From Lentzea sp. NBRC 102530 (GTDB lineage: Bacteria; Actinomycetota; Actinomycetes; Mycobacteriales; Pseudonocardiaceae), in NCBI RefSeq assembly GCF_030269365.1, contig NZ_BSTF01000006.1, positions 62,001 through 126,000 on the forward strand: DNA of 64,000 nt. The letters are read 5' to 3'. The translations under genes and the position numbers were made by a program. Shown here piece by piece: positions 32,108 through 40,948 of this stretch (position 1 is the stretch's first letter; every line of letters begins with the position of its first letter). The notes below the pieces were generated by a model. The model did no database searches and had not been told where the DNA came from. It saw only the letters and a program-made list of their open reading frames with translations.

Positions 32108-34356
32108 AGCGCCTCGTGGAACGTGCGGTTGATGACGTCTCGCTGCTGTTCGGGGGTGAGGCGGATGAAGTTGACCGCGTAGCCCGAGACGCGGATCGTC
32201 AGCTGCGGGTGGTTCTCCGGGTGTTCCATCGCGTCCAGGAGGGTCTCGCGGGTCAGGACGTTGGCGTTGAGGTGGAACCCACCGGCGTCGGTGTAGGCGT
32301 CGAGGACGCCCACGAGGTTGGTCACCTGTTCGTCCTTCGTGCGGCCGAGGCCGGTGGGGGTGATGGTGGCGGTGAGCGAGATGCCGTCCTGGGCCTGGTC
32401 GTACGGGAGCTTGGCGACGGACAGGGCGGCGGCGACGAGGCCGTGGTCGTCGCGGCCGTTCATCGGGTTGGCGCCCGGTGCGAACGGCTCGCCCGCGCGG
32501 CGGCCGTCCGGGGTGTTGCCGGTGTGCTTGCCGTAGACGACGTTCGAGGTGATGGTGAGGACGGACTGGGTGTGCACGGCGCCGCGGTGCGCGGGATAGC
32601 GCCGCACCTTCGTCATGAAGCTCTCGACGAGGTCGACGGCGATCGCGTCGGCGCGGTCGTTGTTGTTGCCGTACTTGGGGAAGTCGCCCTCCACGACGTA
32701 GTCGACGGCGAGACCGGACTCGTCGCGGACGACGCGCACGCGGGCGTCGCGGATGGCCGACAGGCTGTCCGCCACCACGGAGAGGCCCGCGATGCCGCAG
32801 CCGAGCAGTCGTTGGACGGGGTGGTCGTGCAACGCCATCTCGATGCGCTCGTAGGCGTACTTGTCGTGCATGGCGTGGATGATGTTCAGCGCCTCGACGT
32901 AGGTCTTGGCGAGCCAGTCGGTCATCCGGTCGAACGCGGCCCGCACCTCGTCGTACACCAGGTACTGCGTGGTGATCGGCGGGAACGCGGGCGCCACCTG
33001 GGCGCCGGTCATCTCGTCGCGGCCGCCGTTGATCGCGTACAGCAACGCCTTGGCGAGGTTGACGCGCGCGCCGAAGAGCTGCATCTGCTTGCCCACCTCC
33101 ATCGCCGAGACGCAGCAGGCGATGGCGGTGTCATCGCTGAACCTCGGGCGGATCAGCTCGTCGTTCTCGTACTGGATCGAGCTGGTGTCGATGGACACCT
33201 GGGCGCAGAACCGCTTGAAGCCCTCCGGCAACCGGGGCGACCAGAGCACGGTGAGGTTGGGCTCCGGCGCGGGGCCGAGGTTGTAGAGGGTCTGCAGGAA
33301 CCGGAAGCTCGTGCGGCTCACGAGCGGGCGGCCGTCGGATCCCATGCCGCCGATGGACTCCGTGACCCACGTCGGGTCGCCGGAGAACAGCTCGTCGTAC
33401 TCGGGGGTGCGCAGGAAGCGGACGATGCGCAGTTTGATCACGAGGTCGTCGACGAGTTCCTGCGCCTCGCCCTCGGTGAGCGCGCCGTTGTCGAGGTCCC
33501 GCTGGAGGTAGACGTCGAGGAACGTCGAGGTGCGGCCGAGCGACATGGCAGCGCCGTTCTGCTCCTTCACCGCCGCGAGGTAGGCGAAGTACAGCCACTG
33601 GACGGCTTCACGGCCCGTGGTGGCCGGACCGGAGATGTCGTAGCCGTAGGTGGAGGCCATCCGGCGCAGTTCCTCCAGCGCGCGCGTCTGCTCGGCCAGC
33701 TCCTCGCGTTCCCTGATCACGTCCTCCGTGGACCAGAGCTCGTCGAGCGCGGCGCGTTCGGCCCGCTTCGCCGCGATGAGCCGGTCGACGCCGTACAGGG
33801 CGACGCGGCGGTAGTCGCCGATGATGCGGCCGCGCCCGTAGGCGTCGGGAAGTCCGGTGATGATCCCGGCCTTGCGAGCACGCAGGATCTCGGCGGTGTA
33901 GGCGTCGAACACGCCGTCGTTGTGCGTCTTGCGGTACCTCGTGAAGATGTCGCGCACGCTCGGGTCGAGTTCGAAGCCGTAGGTCGCGAGGCTCGTCTCC
34001 ACCATGCGCAGCCCGCCCTGCGGCATGATCGCGCGCTTGAGCGGCGCGTCGGTCTGCAGGCCCACGACGATCTCGTGGTCGCGGTCGACGTAGCCGGGGG
34101 CGTGCGAGGTGATGGACGAAGGTGTGTGCGCGTCGACGTCGTAGATGCCGCGGGCGCGTTCCTGGACGAACATCGTCGTGAGTTCGTGCCACAGCGTGGT
34201 GGTGCGAGGGGTGGGCCCGGACAGGAACTCCGCACCGCCCTCGTAGGGGACGTGGTTGGTGGCGATGAACCCCCGCACGTCGATCGTGTCGCACCAGGGG
34301 CCGGGCGTGAAGCCCTGCCAGGCGGAGGTGGTGGTGCGGTCGGCGGTCGTCGTCAT
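32104..34356 (-). CDS. pflB: Pyruvate formate-lyase (formate C-acetyltransferase)
   Basis: 750 residues, close to the standard 760. The catalytic Cys pair is in [20 protein letters not shown] and the glycyl-radical Gly in RVSGYAVNF near the C-terminus. It converts pyruvate and CoA to acetyl-CoA and formate in the cytoplasm under anoxia. ATG 34356 has AGGAAAGG upstream and overlaps the stop of the membrane-protein gene before it (ATGA). No formate dehydrogenase or FocA-type formate channel is visible in the window. PFL is unusual in filamentous actinomycetes, which are mostly obligate aerobes. Confidence 0.97.
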   Translation of the reverse strand: MTTTADRTTTSAWQGFTPGPWCDTIDVRGFIATNHVPYEGGAEFLSGPTPRTTTLWHELTTMFVQERARGIYDVDAHTPSSITSHAPGYVDRDHEIVVGLQTDAPLKRAIMPQGGLRMVETSLATYGFELDPSVRDIFTRYRKTHNDGVFDAYTAEILRARKAGIITGLPDAYGRGRIIGDYRRVALYGVDRLIAAKRAERAALDELWSTEDVIREREELAEQTRALEELRRMASTYGYDISGPATTGREAVQWLYFAYLAAVKEQNGAAMSLGRTSTFLDVYLQRDLDNGALTEGEAQELVDDLVIKLRIVRFLRTPEYDELFSGDPTWVTESIGGMGSDGRPLVSRTSFRFLQTLYNLGPAPEPNLTVLWSPRLPEGFKRFCAQVSIDTSSIQYENDELIRPRFSDDTAIACCVSAMEVGKQMQLFGARVNLAKALLYAINGGRDEMTGAQVAPAFPPITTQYLVYDEVRAAFDRMTDWLAKTYVEALNIIHAMHDKYAYERIEMALHDHPVQRLLGCGIAGLSVVADSLSAIRDARVRVVRDESGLAVDYVVEGDFPKYGNNNDRADAIAVDLVESFMTKVRRYPAHRGAVHTQSVLTITSNVVYGKHTGNTPDGRRAGEPFAPGANPMNGRDDHGLVAAALSVAKLPYDQAQDGISLTATITPTGLGRTKDEQVTNLVGVLDAYTDAGGFHLNANVLTRETLLDAMEHPENHPQLTIRVSGYAVNFIRLTPEQQRDVINRTFHEAL

Positions 34357-34775
34357 CGGATCTGCGCCTTTCCTGGTCGCGGGTGGAGTGGGGGACGTGG
34401 TCCGCTGGACAACGCGCTCAGCAGCACGACGACGCCCGCGACCGCCATGAGCGGCTGCAGCCAGCTGAAGGTCTGGATCAACGCGAGCTGGACGAGGATC
34501 CAGCCGATCAGCATCGCGCCGGCGCTCGCACCCGCGAGCCGCCACCACGTGCTGCTCCGAGCGCAGAGCCACGCCGTCAGCGTCATCGGCACCGCGACGA
34601 CGAACAGCAACGCGATCGCGGCGAACACGGCGCTGTGGAAGGGAAGCCGGCTCGTCACGTCCCTGCCGAAGTCGATGGCGCCGATGAGCAACAGGCATGC
34701 TCCGGCCCACGCGCCCAACGCCACGACCGCGCTCAGCGCGAAGGTCGCCCGATGCTTGATCATCGAGGTGGTCAC
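34353..34775 (-). CDS. Small integral membrane protein, pfl operon
   Basis: 140 residues with four hydrophobic segments (near 12-33, 48-72, 83-106 and 110-128) and a basic, proline-rich tail. The GTG at 34775 lies one base after the preceding stop with GGAG upstream, and the end overlaps pflB by four bases, so it is tightly coupled to both. Not recognised as a formate channel. Its place in the operon suggests a role in anaerobic metabolism, but none can be read from the sequence. Confidence 0.75.
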   Translation of the reverse strand: MTTSMIKHRATFALSAVVALGAWAGACLLLIGAIDFGRDVTSRLPFHSAVFAAIALLFVVAVPMTLTAWLCARSSTWWRLAGASAGAMLIGWILVQLALIQTFSWLQPLMAVAGVVVLLSALSSGPRPPLHPRPGKAQIR

Positions 34776-34776
34776 G

Positions 34777-35382
34777 TCAGCTCCGTTGCGCGAGGCGGTA
34801 GAGGAACAGGCCGGTGATGGCCGCCATCGTCGCGGCCATGAGGAGACCCCCGGACGCGCCGATGAGGGCGATCAGGGCGGTGGTCTGTCCCGGCTGCCAC
34901 AGAGGGGTGGTGAACGCCGTGAAGACCAGCAGTCCCGCGGCCCAGGCGAGTGCGTTGGCCCAGATCCAGAGCGAGCTCCCGGGAACGTGTCGTCGCAGCA
35001 CCAGCCATTGGCCCGTGCCGAGGGAGAGCAGGACGGCCGTGCCGGAGAGGGCGGCGACCGCCAGCACGGCGGGCAGCGGCAGGGAGTTCAGGCGTTCGCC
35101 GTTGTCCACGGCGAGCAGCGCGACGGCCCACGCGAACCCGGCGGCGAGCGCGCTGACGCCGATCCACGCCCCGGCTCGCAACACCGGGAAAGTGCGACGC
35201 AGGACGCTCCACTGCGCCGCACCCAGGACCGCGCCCTCGGCGACCCCCGCCAGCACGAGCACGGGTGCGGGAGCCGACAGCGCTCCGGCGAGCGCCGGGA
35301 CGAGGAATCCCAGGAACTCGCCCGCGGTCACCCGCAGGAACCACACCCCGCGGAGGTCGCCGGTGGTCAGCTTGGTGCTCAT
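34777..35382 (-). CDS. Integral membrane protein, first gene of the pfl operon
   Basis: 201 residues with about five or six transmembrane segments. Two internally similar stretches (VLGAAQWSVLRRTFPVLRAG and LSLGTGQWLVLRRHVPGSSL), each with a QW-LRR motif, suggest an internal duplication. ATG 35382 is 36 bp from a hypoxia-type box. It is divergent from the lycopene-cyclase-like gene. The family is unknown to me. Confidence 0.75.
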   Translation of the reverse strand: MSTKLTTGDLRGVWFLRVTAGEFLGFLVPALAGALSAPAPVLVLAGVAEGAVLGAAQWSVLRRTFPVLRAGAWIGVSALAAGFAWAVALLAVDNGERLNSLPLPAVLAVAALSGTAVLLSLGTGQWLVLRRHVPGSSLWIWANALAWAAGLLVFTAFTTPLWQPGQTTALIALIGASGGLLMAATMAAITGLFLYRLAQRS

Positions 35383-35417
35383 ACCTCAACGGTGCGCCGC
35401 CGGCGTCGCCGGACGCA

Positions 35418-35431
35418 GGGACGAAGGTCCT
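35418..35431. promoter_or_regulatory. DosR-like box GGGAC-GAAG-GTCCT
   Basis: Lies between the divergent pfl operon (36 bp from its start) and the lycopene-cyclase-like gene (about 60 bp). One half-site is perfect and the other has one mismatch to the GGGAC-N4-GTCCC core. Confidence 0.75.
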
Positions 35432-35492
35432 CACCTGACCGGTCCGCTGTTCCGTGTCGGCGCGGGGATCCGGTGAGCAGGGTGGGGACATG

Positions 35493-36644
35493 ATGCGCAT
35501 CGTGATCGCGGGCGGAGGGCTGAGCGGGGTGAGCCTCGCGGCCCACCTCGCCGTGGCCGACCACCGCCGGCCGGTGGTCGTGGTCGACGACGGGAGCCGG
35601 GACCTCAGGTCCAGGACGTGGGCGTCGTGGACCGACCGGCCCGGGCTGCTGGACGCGGCCGCGTGCCGGTGGTTCGACCAGGTCCGGGTGCACCTGAACG
35701 GGGAGACGAAGGTCGTGCGGCTGGGCGCCTACCGGTACCGGGTCGTGCGGGGCGGCGACCTCGCCGACGCCGTCGCGCGGCTCACGAACCCGTTGCGGCA
35801 CTTCACCTCGCTGCGCGGGCACGTCGACCGGATCGAGCGGGACGGGGTGATCGTCGACGGCGAGCACGTGCGCGCGAAGTGGGTCTTCGACAGCGTGATC
35901 GGGCCCGGGTCACCACCGCCGGCGGACGCCTCGCTGGTCTTCCGCGGGTGGCACGTGCGCAGCGAGCGCGCTGCGTTCGACGCCGAGACACCGACGTTGT
36001 TCGACTTCCGCACGTCACAGCTCAACAGCGCGAGCTTCGTCTACGTGCTGCCCTTCGACGCGCACCACGCCCTCGTGGAGCACACCGCGTTCACCGCGCC
36101 CGGAGCGCCGGAATCCCCGTCAGACCAGGAAGAAGCGCTCGCCGAGTACCTGACGGAGGTCGTGCGGACAGGCGGTCACGAGGTGGAACGCGCCGAGCGC
36201 GCGGTCCTGCCGTTGCGCGCCGCACAGCCGGTGCGGGCCGGCGGCACGGTCCTGCGGATCGGTGCGGAGGGCGGCCTGCTCAAAGCCTCCACGGGGTTCG
36301 CCTACCAGCGGATCCAGCGCGACAGCGCGGCGATCGCGGACTCCCTGCGGCGCAACGGTCATCCGTTCGACCTGCCGGTGACACCGGCTCGGTTCAGGAC
36401 GTTCGACGGCACGTTGCTCGACGTGGTGACGCGTGAGCCCGCCCAGCTGGAACGCGCGTTCGGCGCGCTGTTCCGGCGCCGCACCGCGGAGCCCGCGCTG
36501 CGGTTCCTCGACGAGGAGAGCTCGGTCGCGGGGGAGTGGCGGCTGTTCGCGGGCATGCCCGCGGCCCCGTACCTGGCGGCGGCACGGCGCAGGCTCGCCC
36601 ACGAGGGCCGAACGGCCCCGGCCGAGTGGGGCCGTCCGCACTGA
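35493..36644 (+). CDS. Lycopene-cyclase-family FAD-dependent protein
   Basis: About 383 residues. The N-terminal dinucleotide fold has IAGGGLSGVSLAAHL and an acidic VVVVDDGSRD strand end. Further lycopene-cyclase-type features are WASWTDRP, the FVYVLPFDAHHALVEHTAF stretch and GLLKASTGFAYQRIQRDS. ATG 35493 fits a G-rich ribosome-binding site at five bases; ATG 35490 is the alternative. The reaction may be ring formation on a carotenoid or another flavin-dependent step, but no other carotenoid gene is in the window. The box upstream puts it under the hypoxia regulator. Confidence 0.8.
   Translation: MRIVIAGGGLSGVSLAAHLAVADHRRPVVVVDDGSRDLRSRTWASWTDRPGLLDAAACRWFDQVRVHLNGETKVVRLGAYRYRVVRGGDLADAVARLTNPLRHFTSLRGHVDRIERDGVIVDGEHVRAKWVFDSVIGPGSPPPADASLVFRGWHVRSERAAFDAETPTLFDFRTSQLNSASFVYVLPFDAHHALVEHTAFTAPGAPESPSDQEEALAEYLTEVVRTGGHEVERAERAVLPLRAAQPVRAGGTVLRIGAEGGLLKASTGFAYQRIQRDSAAIADSLRRNGHPFDLPVTPARFRTFDGTLLDVVTREPAQLERAFGALFRRRTAEPALRFLDEESSVAGEWRLFAGMPAAPYLAAARRRLAHEGRTAPAEWGRPH
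36605..36618 (+). promoter_or_regulatory. DosR-like box GGGCC-GAAC-GGCCC
   Basis: A palindromic variant of the box, located inside the 3' end of the lycopene-cyclase-like gene. It ends exactly 60 nt before the ATG of the following universal stress protein, the same spacing as at other boxes. Confidence 0.55.
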
Positions 36645-36677
36645 CGGACGACGTGCGGCGACGGGATCGTCAACGAC

Positions 36678-37580
36678 ATGAGCGAAACCTCTCGTGAGCA
36701 CGTCAAGGCACCGAACCCGCCTGTGGTGGTGGGGATCGACGGGTCGGCGTCGGCGCTGGCCGCCGCGAGCTGGGCCGCTGCCGGATGCGCGCGGCACCGC
36801 GCACCGCTGCGACTCGTGCACGGATACATGGTGCCCGCCAACGCTTATCCGGAGATGCTGATCATCGCGGACGAGACCCGGCGGGCGATGGAGGAGCAGG
36901 CGCGGGCCTGGCTGACCGAGGCGGCGGCCGCGGCCAAGGCCGCCGCACCGGAGGTGGAGATCACGACCGCGGTGGTGAGCTGCGGCGGCGCGGGACTGCT
37001 GATCGACGAGTCCGCGACCGCGCGCCTCGTGGTCGTCGGCTCTCGCGGGCACGGCTCCGTCACCGGGCTGCTCGTCGGTTCCACCGCGATCGCCCTGGCG
37101 GCGCACGGCCGGTGCCCGGTGGTCGTGGTGCGGGGCACGGCGGCGCCCGGCGGCCCGGTGGTCGTGGGTGTCGACGGCTCGCCGACGAGCGAGGCGGCCG
37201 TGGCGTTCGCGTTCGAGGAGGCGTCGGCGCGCGGTGCCGGGCTGGTCGCCGTGATGACCTCACAGGACTTCACCGTCGACAGCGCGTACAACATCTCGCG
37301 CATGGCGACGGACTGGGCGCAGGTGGAGGGGGACGGACGCCGTTTGCTCGCCCAGCGGCTCGCCGGGTGGCAGGAGAAGTACCCGGACGTGGAGGTTCTG
37401 CGTGAGGTGGTGCGCGATCGGCCCGCACGAGCGTTGATGCGCTACGGCGTCGACGCGCAGTTGCTGGTCGTGGGCAGCCACGGTCGTGGCGGGTTCGCGG
37501 GCATGGTGCTCGGTTCCACGAGTCAGGCCCTCGTGCACCACGCCCCGTGCCCGCTCGCGATCGTCCGCCCGGCGGGATGA
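36678..37580 (+). CDS. Universal stress protein, tandem two-domain
   Basis: 300 residues with two USP domains. Domain 1 starts VVVGIDGSASALAAASWAA and has the ATP-binding signature GSRGHGSVTGLLVGS. Domain 2 starts VVVGVDGSPTSEAAVAFAF with GSHGRGGFAGMVLGSTS. It is thus of the ATP-binding type found in dormancy regulons. It is closely similar along its length to the protein at 57813, with shared motifs such as LAQRLAGW, EKYPDV and APCPLAIVRP, indicating a local duplication. Its own box lies 60 nt upstream. Confidence 0.93.
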   Translation: MSETSREHVKAPNPPVVVGIDGSASALAAASWAAAGCARHRAPLRLVHGYMVPANAYPEMLIIADETRRAMEEQARAWLTEAAAAAKAAAPEVEITTAVVSCGGAGLLIDESATARLVVVGSRGHGSVTGLLVGSTAIALAAHGRCPVVVVRGTAAPGGPVVVGVDGSPTSEAAVAFAFEEASARGAGLVAVMTSQDFTVDSAYNISRMATDWAQVEGDGRRLLAQRLAGWQEKYPDVEVLREVVRDRPARALMRYGVDAQLLVVGSHGRGGFAGMVLGSTSQALVHHAPCPLAIVRPAG

Positions 37581-37585
37581 CGACG

Positions 37586-37599
37586 AGGACCAACGTCAC
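37586..37599 (+). promoter_or_regulatory. DosR-like box AGGAC-CAAC-GTCAC
   Basis: Ends 60 nt before the ATG of the CBS-domain gene. Two mismatches to the core. Confidence 0.55.
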
Positions 37600-37658
37600 C
37601 GCGCCGGCGTGGCCAACCGCTCTGCCGCACCGCGCGACCGAGTCACAGGCTCGATCAC

Positions 37659-38219
37659 ATGAACGCAGCGGATGTGATGACCAGCCCACCGGTTTCGGTC
37701 CTTCCCGGCACCGCCGTCCGCGAAGCCGCGGCCGTGATCGGTGACCGCGGGTTCTACGCCTTGCCGGTGGTGGACGAGGAGAACAGGGTGGTGGGCATCG
37801 TCTCCGGGGCCGACCTCCTGCTCGCGGGCACGGTTCCGGAGACCGCCGACGGCCCGGTGTCGCGGATCATGCGCGAGCAGGTGATCAGCGCCCCGATCAC
37901 GGCCACGCCCGCCGAGCTGACCGCGACCATGCTGTCGAAACGCCTGCGGTGCCTGCCGATCGTCACCGAGGGGCACGTCCTCGTCGGGGTCGTCAGCCGC
38001 AGCGACCTCCTGCGCGTCCTCACCCCGGCCGACGCGGTGCTCGCGGCACGGGTGGAGACGGTGTTGCGCGCCTACCATCGCGATCCACAGTGGATGGTGG
38101 CGGTCGACGACGGCGAGGTGCGGGTGGCCGGGAGGTTTCTCGACGACGCCGAGCGCAGGGTGATCGAGGCGTTGGTGCGCACGGTGCCGGGTGTGCGGAC
38201 GTCCGTCGTCGCGTCGTGA
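37659..38219 (+). CDS. Two-CBS-domain protein
   Basis: 186 residues. CBS 1 reads DVMTSPPVSVLPGTAVREAA to VVGIVSGADLL; CBS 2 reads IMREQVISAPITATPAELTA to LVGVVSRSDLLRVL. A small C-terminal alpha/beta segment (WMVAVDDGEVRVAGRFLDD) resembles a BON-like domain. CBS pairs bind adenine nucleotides and sense energy charge; proteins of this design are in the mycobacterial DosR regulon (Rv2626c-like). A second copy sits at 57247, also beside a two-domain USP. Confidence 0.9.
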   Translation: MNAADVMTSPPVSVLPGTAVREAAAVIGDRGFYALPVVDEENRVVGIVSGADLLLAGTVPETADGPVSRIMREQVISAPITATPAELTATMLSKRLRCLPIVTEGHVLVGVVSRSDLLRVLTPADAVLAARVETVLRAYHRDPQWMVAVDDGEVRVAGRFLDDAERRVIEALVRTVPGVRTSVVAS

Positions 38220-38228
38220 TCGGGCGGC

Positions 38229-38242
38229 GGGACGAAAGTCCT
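38229..38242 (+). promoter_or_regulatory. DosR-like box GGGAC-GAAA-GTCCT
   Basis: Ends exactly 60 nt before the ATG of the next universal stress protein; one mismatch to the core. Confidence 0.78.
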
Positions 38243-38301
38243 GAGGTGGGCGGGCCTGCGGCCACTGACCGGCGCACCGCCCACCCGAGACGCTGAGACG
38301 C

Positions 38302-38754
38302 ATGAGCGACGACGAACTCCGGCCGATCGTGGTGGGCGTCGACGGCAGTGCCGCGGCCAAGGCCGCGTTGCGCTGGGCCGTCGACCAGGCGCGGGTCCTG
38401 GAGTGCCCGGTGGACGTGGTCTCCGCGTGGCACGTCGATTACGCCGTGATGATGGGACCGATGCCCGTCGCGAGCGTGCCGGACCCGGCCGGCGTCGAGG
38501 CGGCGCAGCGCGCGGTGCTCGACGAGGCGACCGCGGGGGTGGACGTTCGGCGTGTGCTGGCGGAGGGCGACGCGGGCGACCTGCTCGTCAAGATGTCCCG
38601 CGACGCGCGGATGCTCGTGGTCGGCAACCGGGGCCGGAACCCGCTGGCGGAACTGCTGCTCGGCTCGGTCAGCTCGTACTGCGTGCACCACGCCACCTGT
38701 CCCGTCGTGGTCGTGAGAGCGGCCGAGCAGACGACACCGGCGACCACCCCGTGA
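38302..38754 (+). CDS. Universal stress protein, single domain
   Basis: 150 residues. It begins IVVGVDGSAAAKAALRWAVD and carries VGNRGRNPLAELLLGSVSSY as the nucleotide-binding loop, followed by CPVVVVR. It closely resembles the protein at 60844 (same DPAGVEAAQRAVLDEA-type helix and SVSSYCVHHA end), so the two are recent paralogues. It heads a small operon with the OsmC-like gene and another USP. Confidence 0.92.
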   Translation: MSDDELRPIVVGVDGSAAAKAALRWAVDQARVLECPVDVVSAWHVDYAVMMGPMPVASVPDPAGVEAAQRAVLDEATAGVDVRRVLAEGDAGDLLVKMSRDARMLVVGNRGRNPLAELLLGSVSSYCVHHATCPVVVVRAAEQTTPATTP

Positions 38755-38764
38755 CGAGGCCACC

Positions 38765-39193
38765 ATGACCACCGCTTCGAAACCGTCGACCTCGCGCAAG
38801 CTGACGGTCCGGCACGTCCGTGACGACGAGTTCGTCATCCGGCTGCGCGCGCACGAGCTGCACACCGACCAGCCGGACAGCGACCGGGCGATGTCCCCCG
38901 TCGAGCTGTTCGTCGCGTCGCTCGCGACCTGCGTCGCGCACTACGCCAACGTGTACCTGCGCCGCCACCACCTGTCGGCAGAGGGACTTCACGTGTGCGT
39001 GGAGTACCAGATGGCGGTGGACCGGCCGGCACGGGTCAGCCGGATCAAGGTCACCTCACACGTGGCGGAACGTCTTGAGCCGCAACAGAAGGCCGCGCTT
39101 CAGGCCGTCGTGAACCACTGCACCGTGCACAACACCCTCCGGCACCCGCCCGAGGTCGAGATCCGCGTCGAGGAGGACAGCTGTGAGCACTGA
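38765..39193 (+). CDS. OsmC-family peroxiredoxin-like protein
   Basis: 142 residues. The two family Cys are in SLATCVAHYANVYL (~60) and VNHCTVHNTL (~118), the arrangement used by OsmC/Ohr proteins to reduce hydroperoxides. DRAMSPVELF is the usual lead-in to the first Cys. ATG 38765 comes 10 bp after the USP stop, and its own end overlaps the next USP by 11 bp. It would protect the hypoxic or re-aerating cell from peroxides. Confidence 0.9.
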   Translation: MTTASKPSTSRKLTVRHVRDDEFVIRLRAHELHTDQPDSDRAMSPVELFVASLATCVAHYANVYLRRHHLSAEGLHVCVEYQMAVDRPARVSRIKVTSHVAERLEPQQKAALQAVVNHCTVHNTLRHPPEVEIRVEEDSCEH

Positions 39194-39641
39194 GAGAGCA
39201 CCGATCGTGGTCGGTGTCGACGGAACGGCGGCCTCCGCCCTGGCCCTGCGCTGGGCGGTGGACGAGGCGACCGTGCGGCGGTGCCCGCTGCACGTCGTGA
39301 ACGCCTGGAACTTCGAGCCGATGGTCGACTGGAACGAGACGAGCGCGCAGGAACGCCTCGGCCGTTCGGAAGAGCTCGTCGGGAACGCGCTGAGGGAAGC
39401 GCTGCAGGGCCGGGAGGAGAAGCCCGAGATCGAGCGGCGGAGCCTGCGCGGTGACGCGGCCGAAGTGCTGGAGGAGGCGTCCAAGGGCGCCGCGATGCTC
39501 GTCGTGGCCTCCCACACCGGCCACCGGTTGCGGCAGATCGTGATGGGCTCGACCAGCATGCACTGCGTGCGCCACTCGTCCGTGCCCGTCGTCGTGATCC
39601 CCGTGAACGAGCACGCCCCGGCCGGGCACGACGCTTCGTAG
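39183..39641 (+). CDS. Universal stress protein, single domain
   Basis: 152 residues from GTG 39183, inside the end of the OsmC gene. It starts IVVGVDGTAASALALRWAVD. The nucleotide loop is divergent: VASHTGHRLRQIVMGSTSMH lacks the first Gly-x2-Gly spacing of the ATP-binding type. It is the third gene of the operon starting at 38302. Confidence 0.88.
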   Translation: MSTERAPIVVGVDGTAASALALRWAVDEATVRRCPLHVVNAWNFEPMVDWNETSAQERLGRSEELVGNALREALQGREEKPEIERRSLRGDAAEVLEEASKGAAMLVVASHTGHRLRQIVMGSTSMHCVRHSSVPVVVIPVNEHAPAGHDAS

Positions 39642-39651
39642 GAGGTTTCCG

Positions 39652-39833
39652 ATGGCCACCGGCTCCCCGGTGCGGGTGCACGCGCGTGCAGCCGGTGGCG
39701 CGGCAGGTCTGAGCCCGGAGACGAGCTCTTCGCCGGCGGGCTGTTCCAGCCGGCGCGGGAGATCCCGACCGGCGCGTCGTCGCCCGCCGTGCCGACCTCG
39801 TCCGGGCACCGGGTCGTCGGCTCGTTCGTCTGA
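39652..39833 (+). pseudogene. Short frameshifted remnant after the USP operon
   Basis: A strong GGAGG (39641-39645) precedes ATG 39652, but the reading frame with normal codon bias changes along the stretch. It begins MATGSPVRVHAR, then shifts so that the last ~40 codons read EPGDELFAGGLFQPAREIPT and end at the TGA at 39831. This looks like a small fourth operon gene broken by one or more indels. I do not recognise the product. Confidence 0.35.
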
Positions 39834-39850
39834 AGTGGACAGTCGGGGGT

Positions 39851-40948
39851 TCAGCGGGTCATGGCCCGGCGCAGCCACCACGCTCCGAGACCGAACAACA
39901 CCACCGCGAAACCCAGCAGCACGGCCAGGTTCGGCGCGATCGAGAACAGGTCGCCGCCCTGCCGGGTGAGCACGTCGAAGCCGTCGTTGGCCCAGCCGTG
40001 CGGAGTCGCGAACGCCGCCGTGCGCAGCGTTGGACTGAAGAACTCCAACGGCACCATGCACCCGCCGAACGCCGCGAGGCCGAGACCGAGCAGGATGCCG
40101 AGCCCGGTGATCTGCTGCTGGGTGCGGCAGGCGGCCCCGAGCACCAGGCCCGCGGCGCCGGAGACGAGGGCGAAGGCGCAGAGCAACGCGCCCGCGCCGA
40201 CCGGGTCACCCCAGCGGACGCCGAACAGCAGTGCCGACCCGGCGAGCACGATCAGCCCCTGCAGCAACGCGATCGCGACCCGGCCGAGCGCCTCGCCCGC
40301 CACGACGGCCCACGCCGGGGTCGGGGTGGCGAGCATCCGTCGCGTGACACCGAGGGTGCGCGCCTCGACCAACGCTGCCGCTGTGGTGAGCGAGTTGAGG
40401 AAAGTGAACACGAGGAGCTGGTTGGCCGCCCCGAGGTCGAACCCGGAGAAGTTCTCGGGGAACAACGCCGTCCCCGTGGTGCTCGTGCGCACCTCGACCG
40501 GTTCGACCCGGGTCGAGTCCACCGCGGACAGCGCCGTGGCCTGGTCGGTTCCCGCGTGCGCGGCGACGAAGCCGGCGGCGGAGAGGCGGTTCGCCTCCCG
40601 CGTCAGCGCCGACGTGACGAGCAGTCGAACCTGTTGACCGGCCTGGTCGGACCGCACGAGCAGCAGCGGCGCACCGGTGCCCGTCCGCAGGAGGCCCGCG
40701 CCGACCTCGCCGTGTTCGACGGCCGCGCGCAGTGAAGGTTCGTCCGCGAAGGCGCGCACCCGCACCGCCGGGTCGTCGCGCAGCACGCCCGCGTCGCCCG
40801 CCACGCCGACCACCGGTGTCCCGGCGCCGCCGAACGCGGCGCCGACGACGAACACCAGCAACAGGGGGAGTGCCACCAGGAAGAACAACCCGGTGCGGTC
40901 GCGCAGCGCGCGGTGCACGTTGTTCCACGCGATCGTCAGCACCTTCAC
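39851..40948 (-). CDS. ABC-2 type transporter permease
   Basis: 365 residues: one N-terminal transmembrane helix (LFFLVALPLLLVFVVGAAF), a ~150-residue extracytoplasmic loop, then five C-terminal helices typical of ABC-2 exporters with LEARTLGVTRRML-like VEARTLGVTRRMLATP before helix 3. The GTG at 40948 overlaps the partner permease stop (GTGA). With the genes at 40945 and 42108 it would form an exporter of unknown substrate. Confidence 0.9.
   Translation of the reverse strand: MKVLTIAWNNVHRALRDRTGLFFLVALPLLLVFVVGAAFGGAGTPVVGVAGDAGVLRDDPAVRVRAFADEPSLRAAVEHGEVGAGLLRTGTGAPLLLVRSDQAGQQVRLLVTSALTREANRLSAAGFVAAHAGTDQATALSAVDSTRVEPVEVRTSTTGTALFPENFSGFDLGAANQLLVFTFLNSLTTAAALVEARTLGVTRRMLATPTPAWAVVAGEALGRVAIALLQGLIVLAGSALLFGVRWGDPVGAGALLCAFALVSGAAGLVLGAACRTQQQITGLGILLGLGLAAFGGCMVPLEFFSPTLRTAAFATPHGWANDGFDVLTRQGGDLFSIAPNLAVLLGFAVVLFGLGAWWLRRAMTR

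Noticed and set aside
34380..35493. A long plus-strand frame through the pfl-operon membrane genes
   Set aside because: Hydrophobic helices and start-stop couplings are on the minus strand; the plus frame lacks any family signature.
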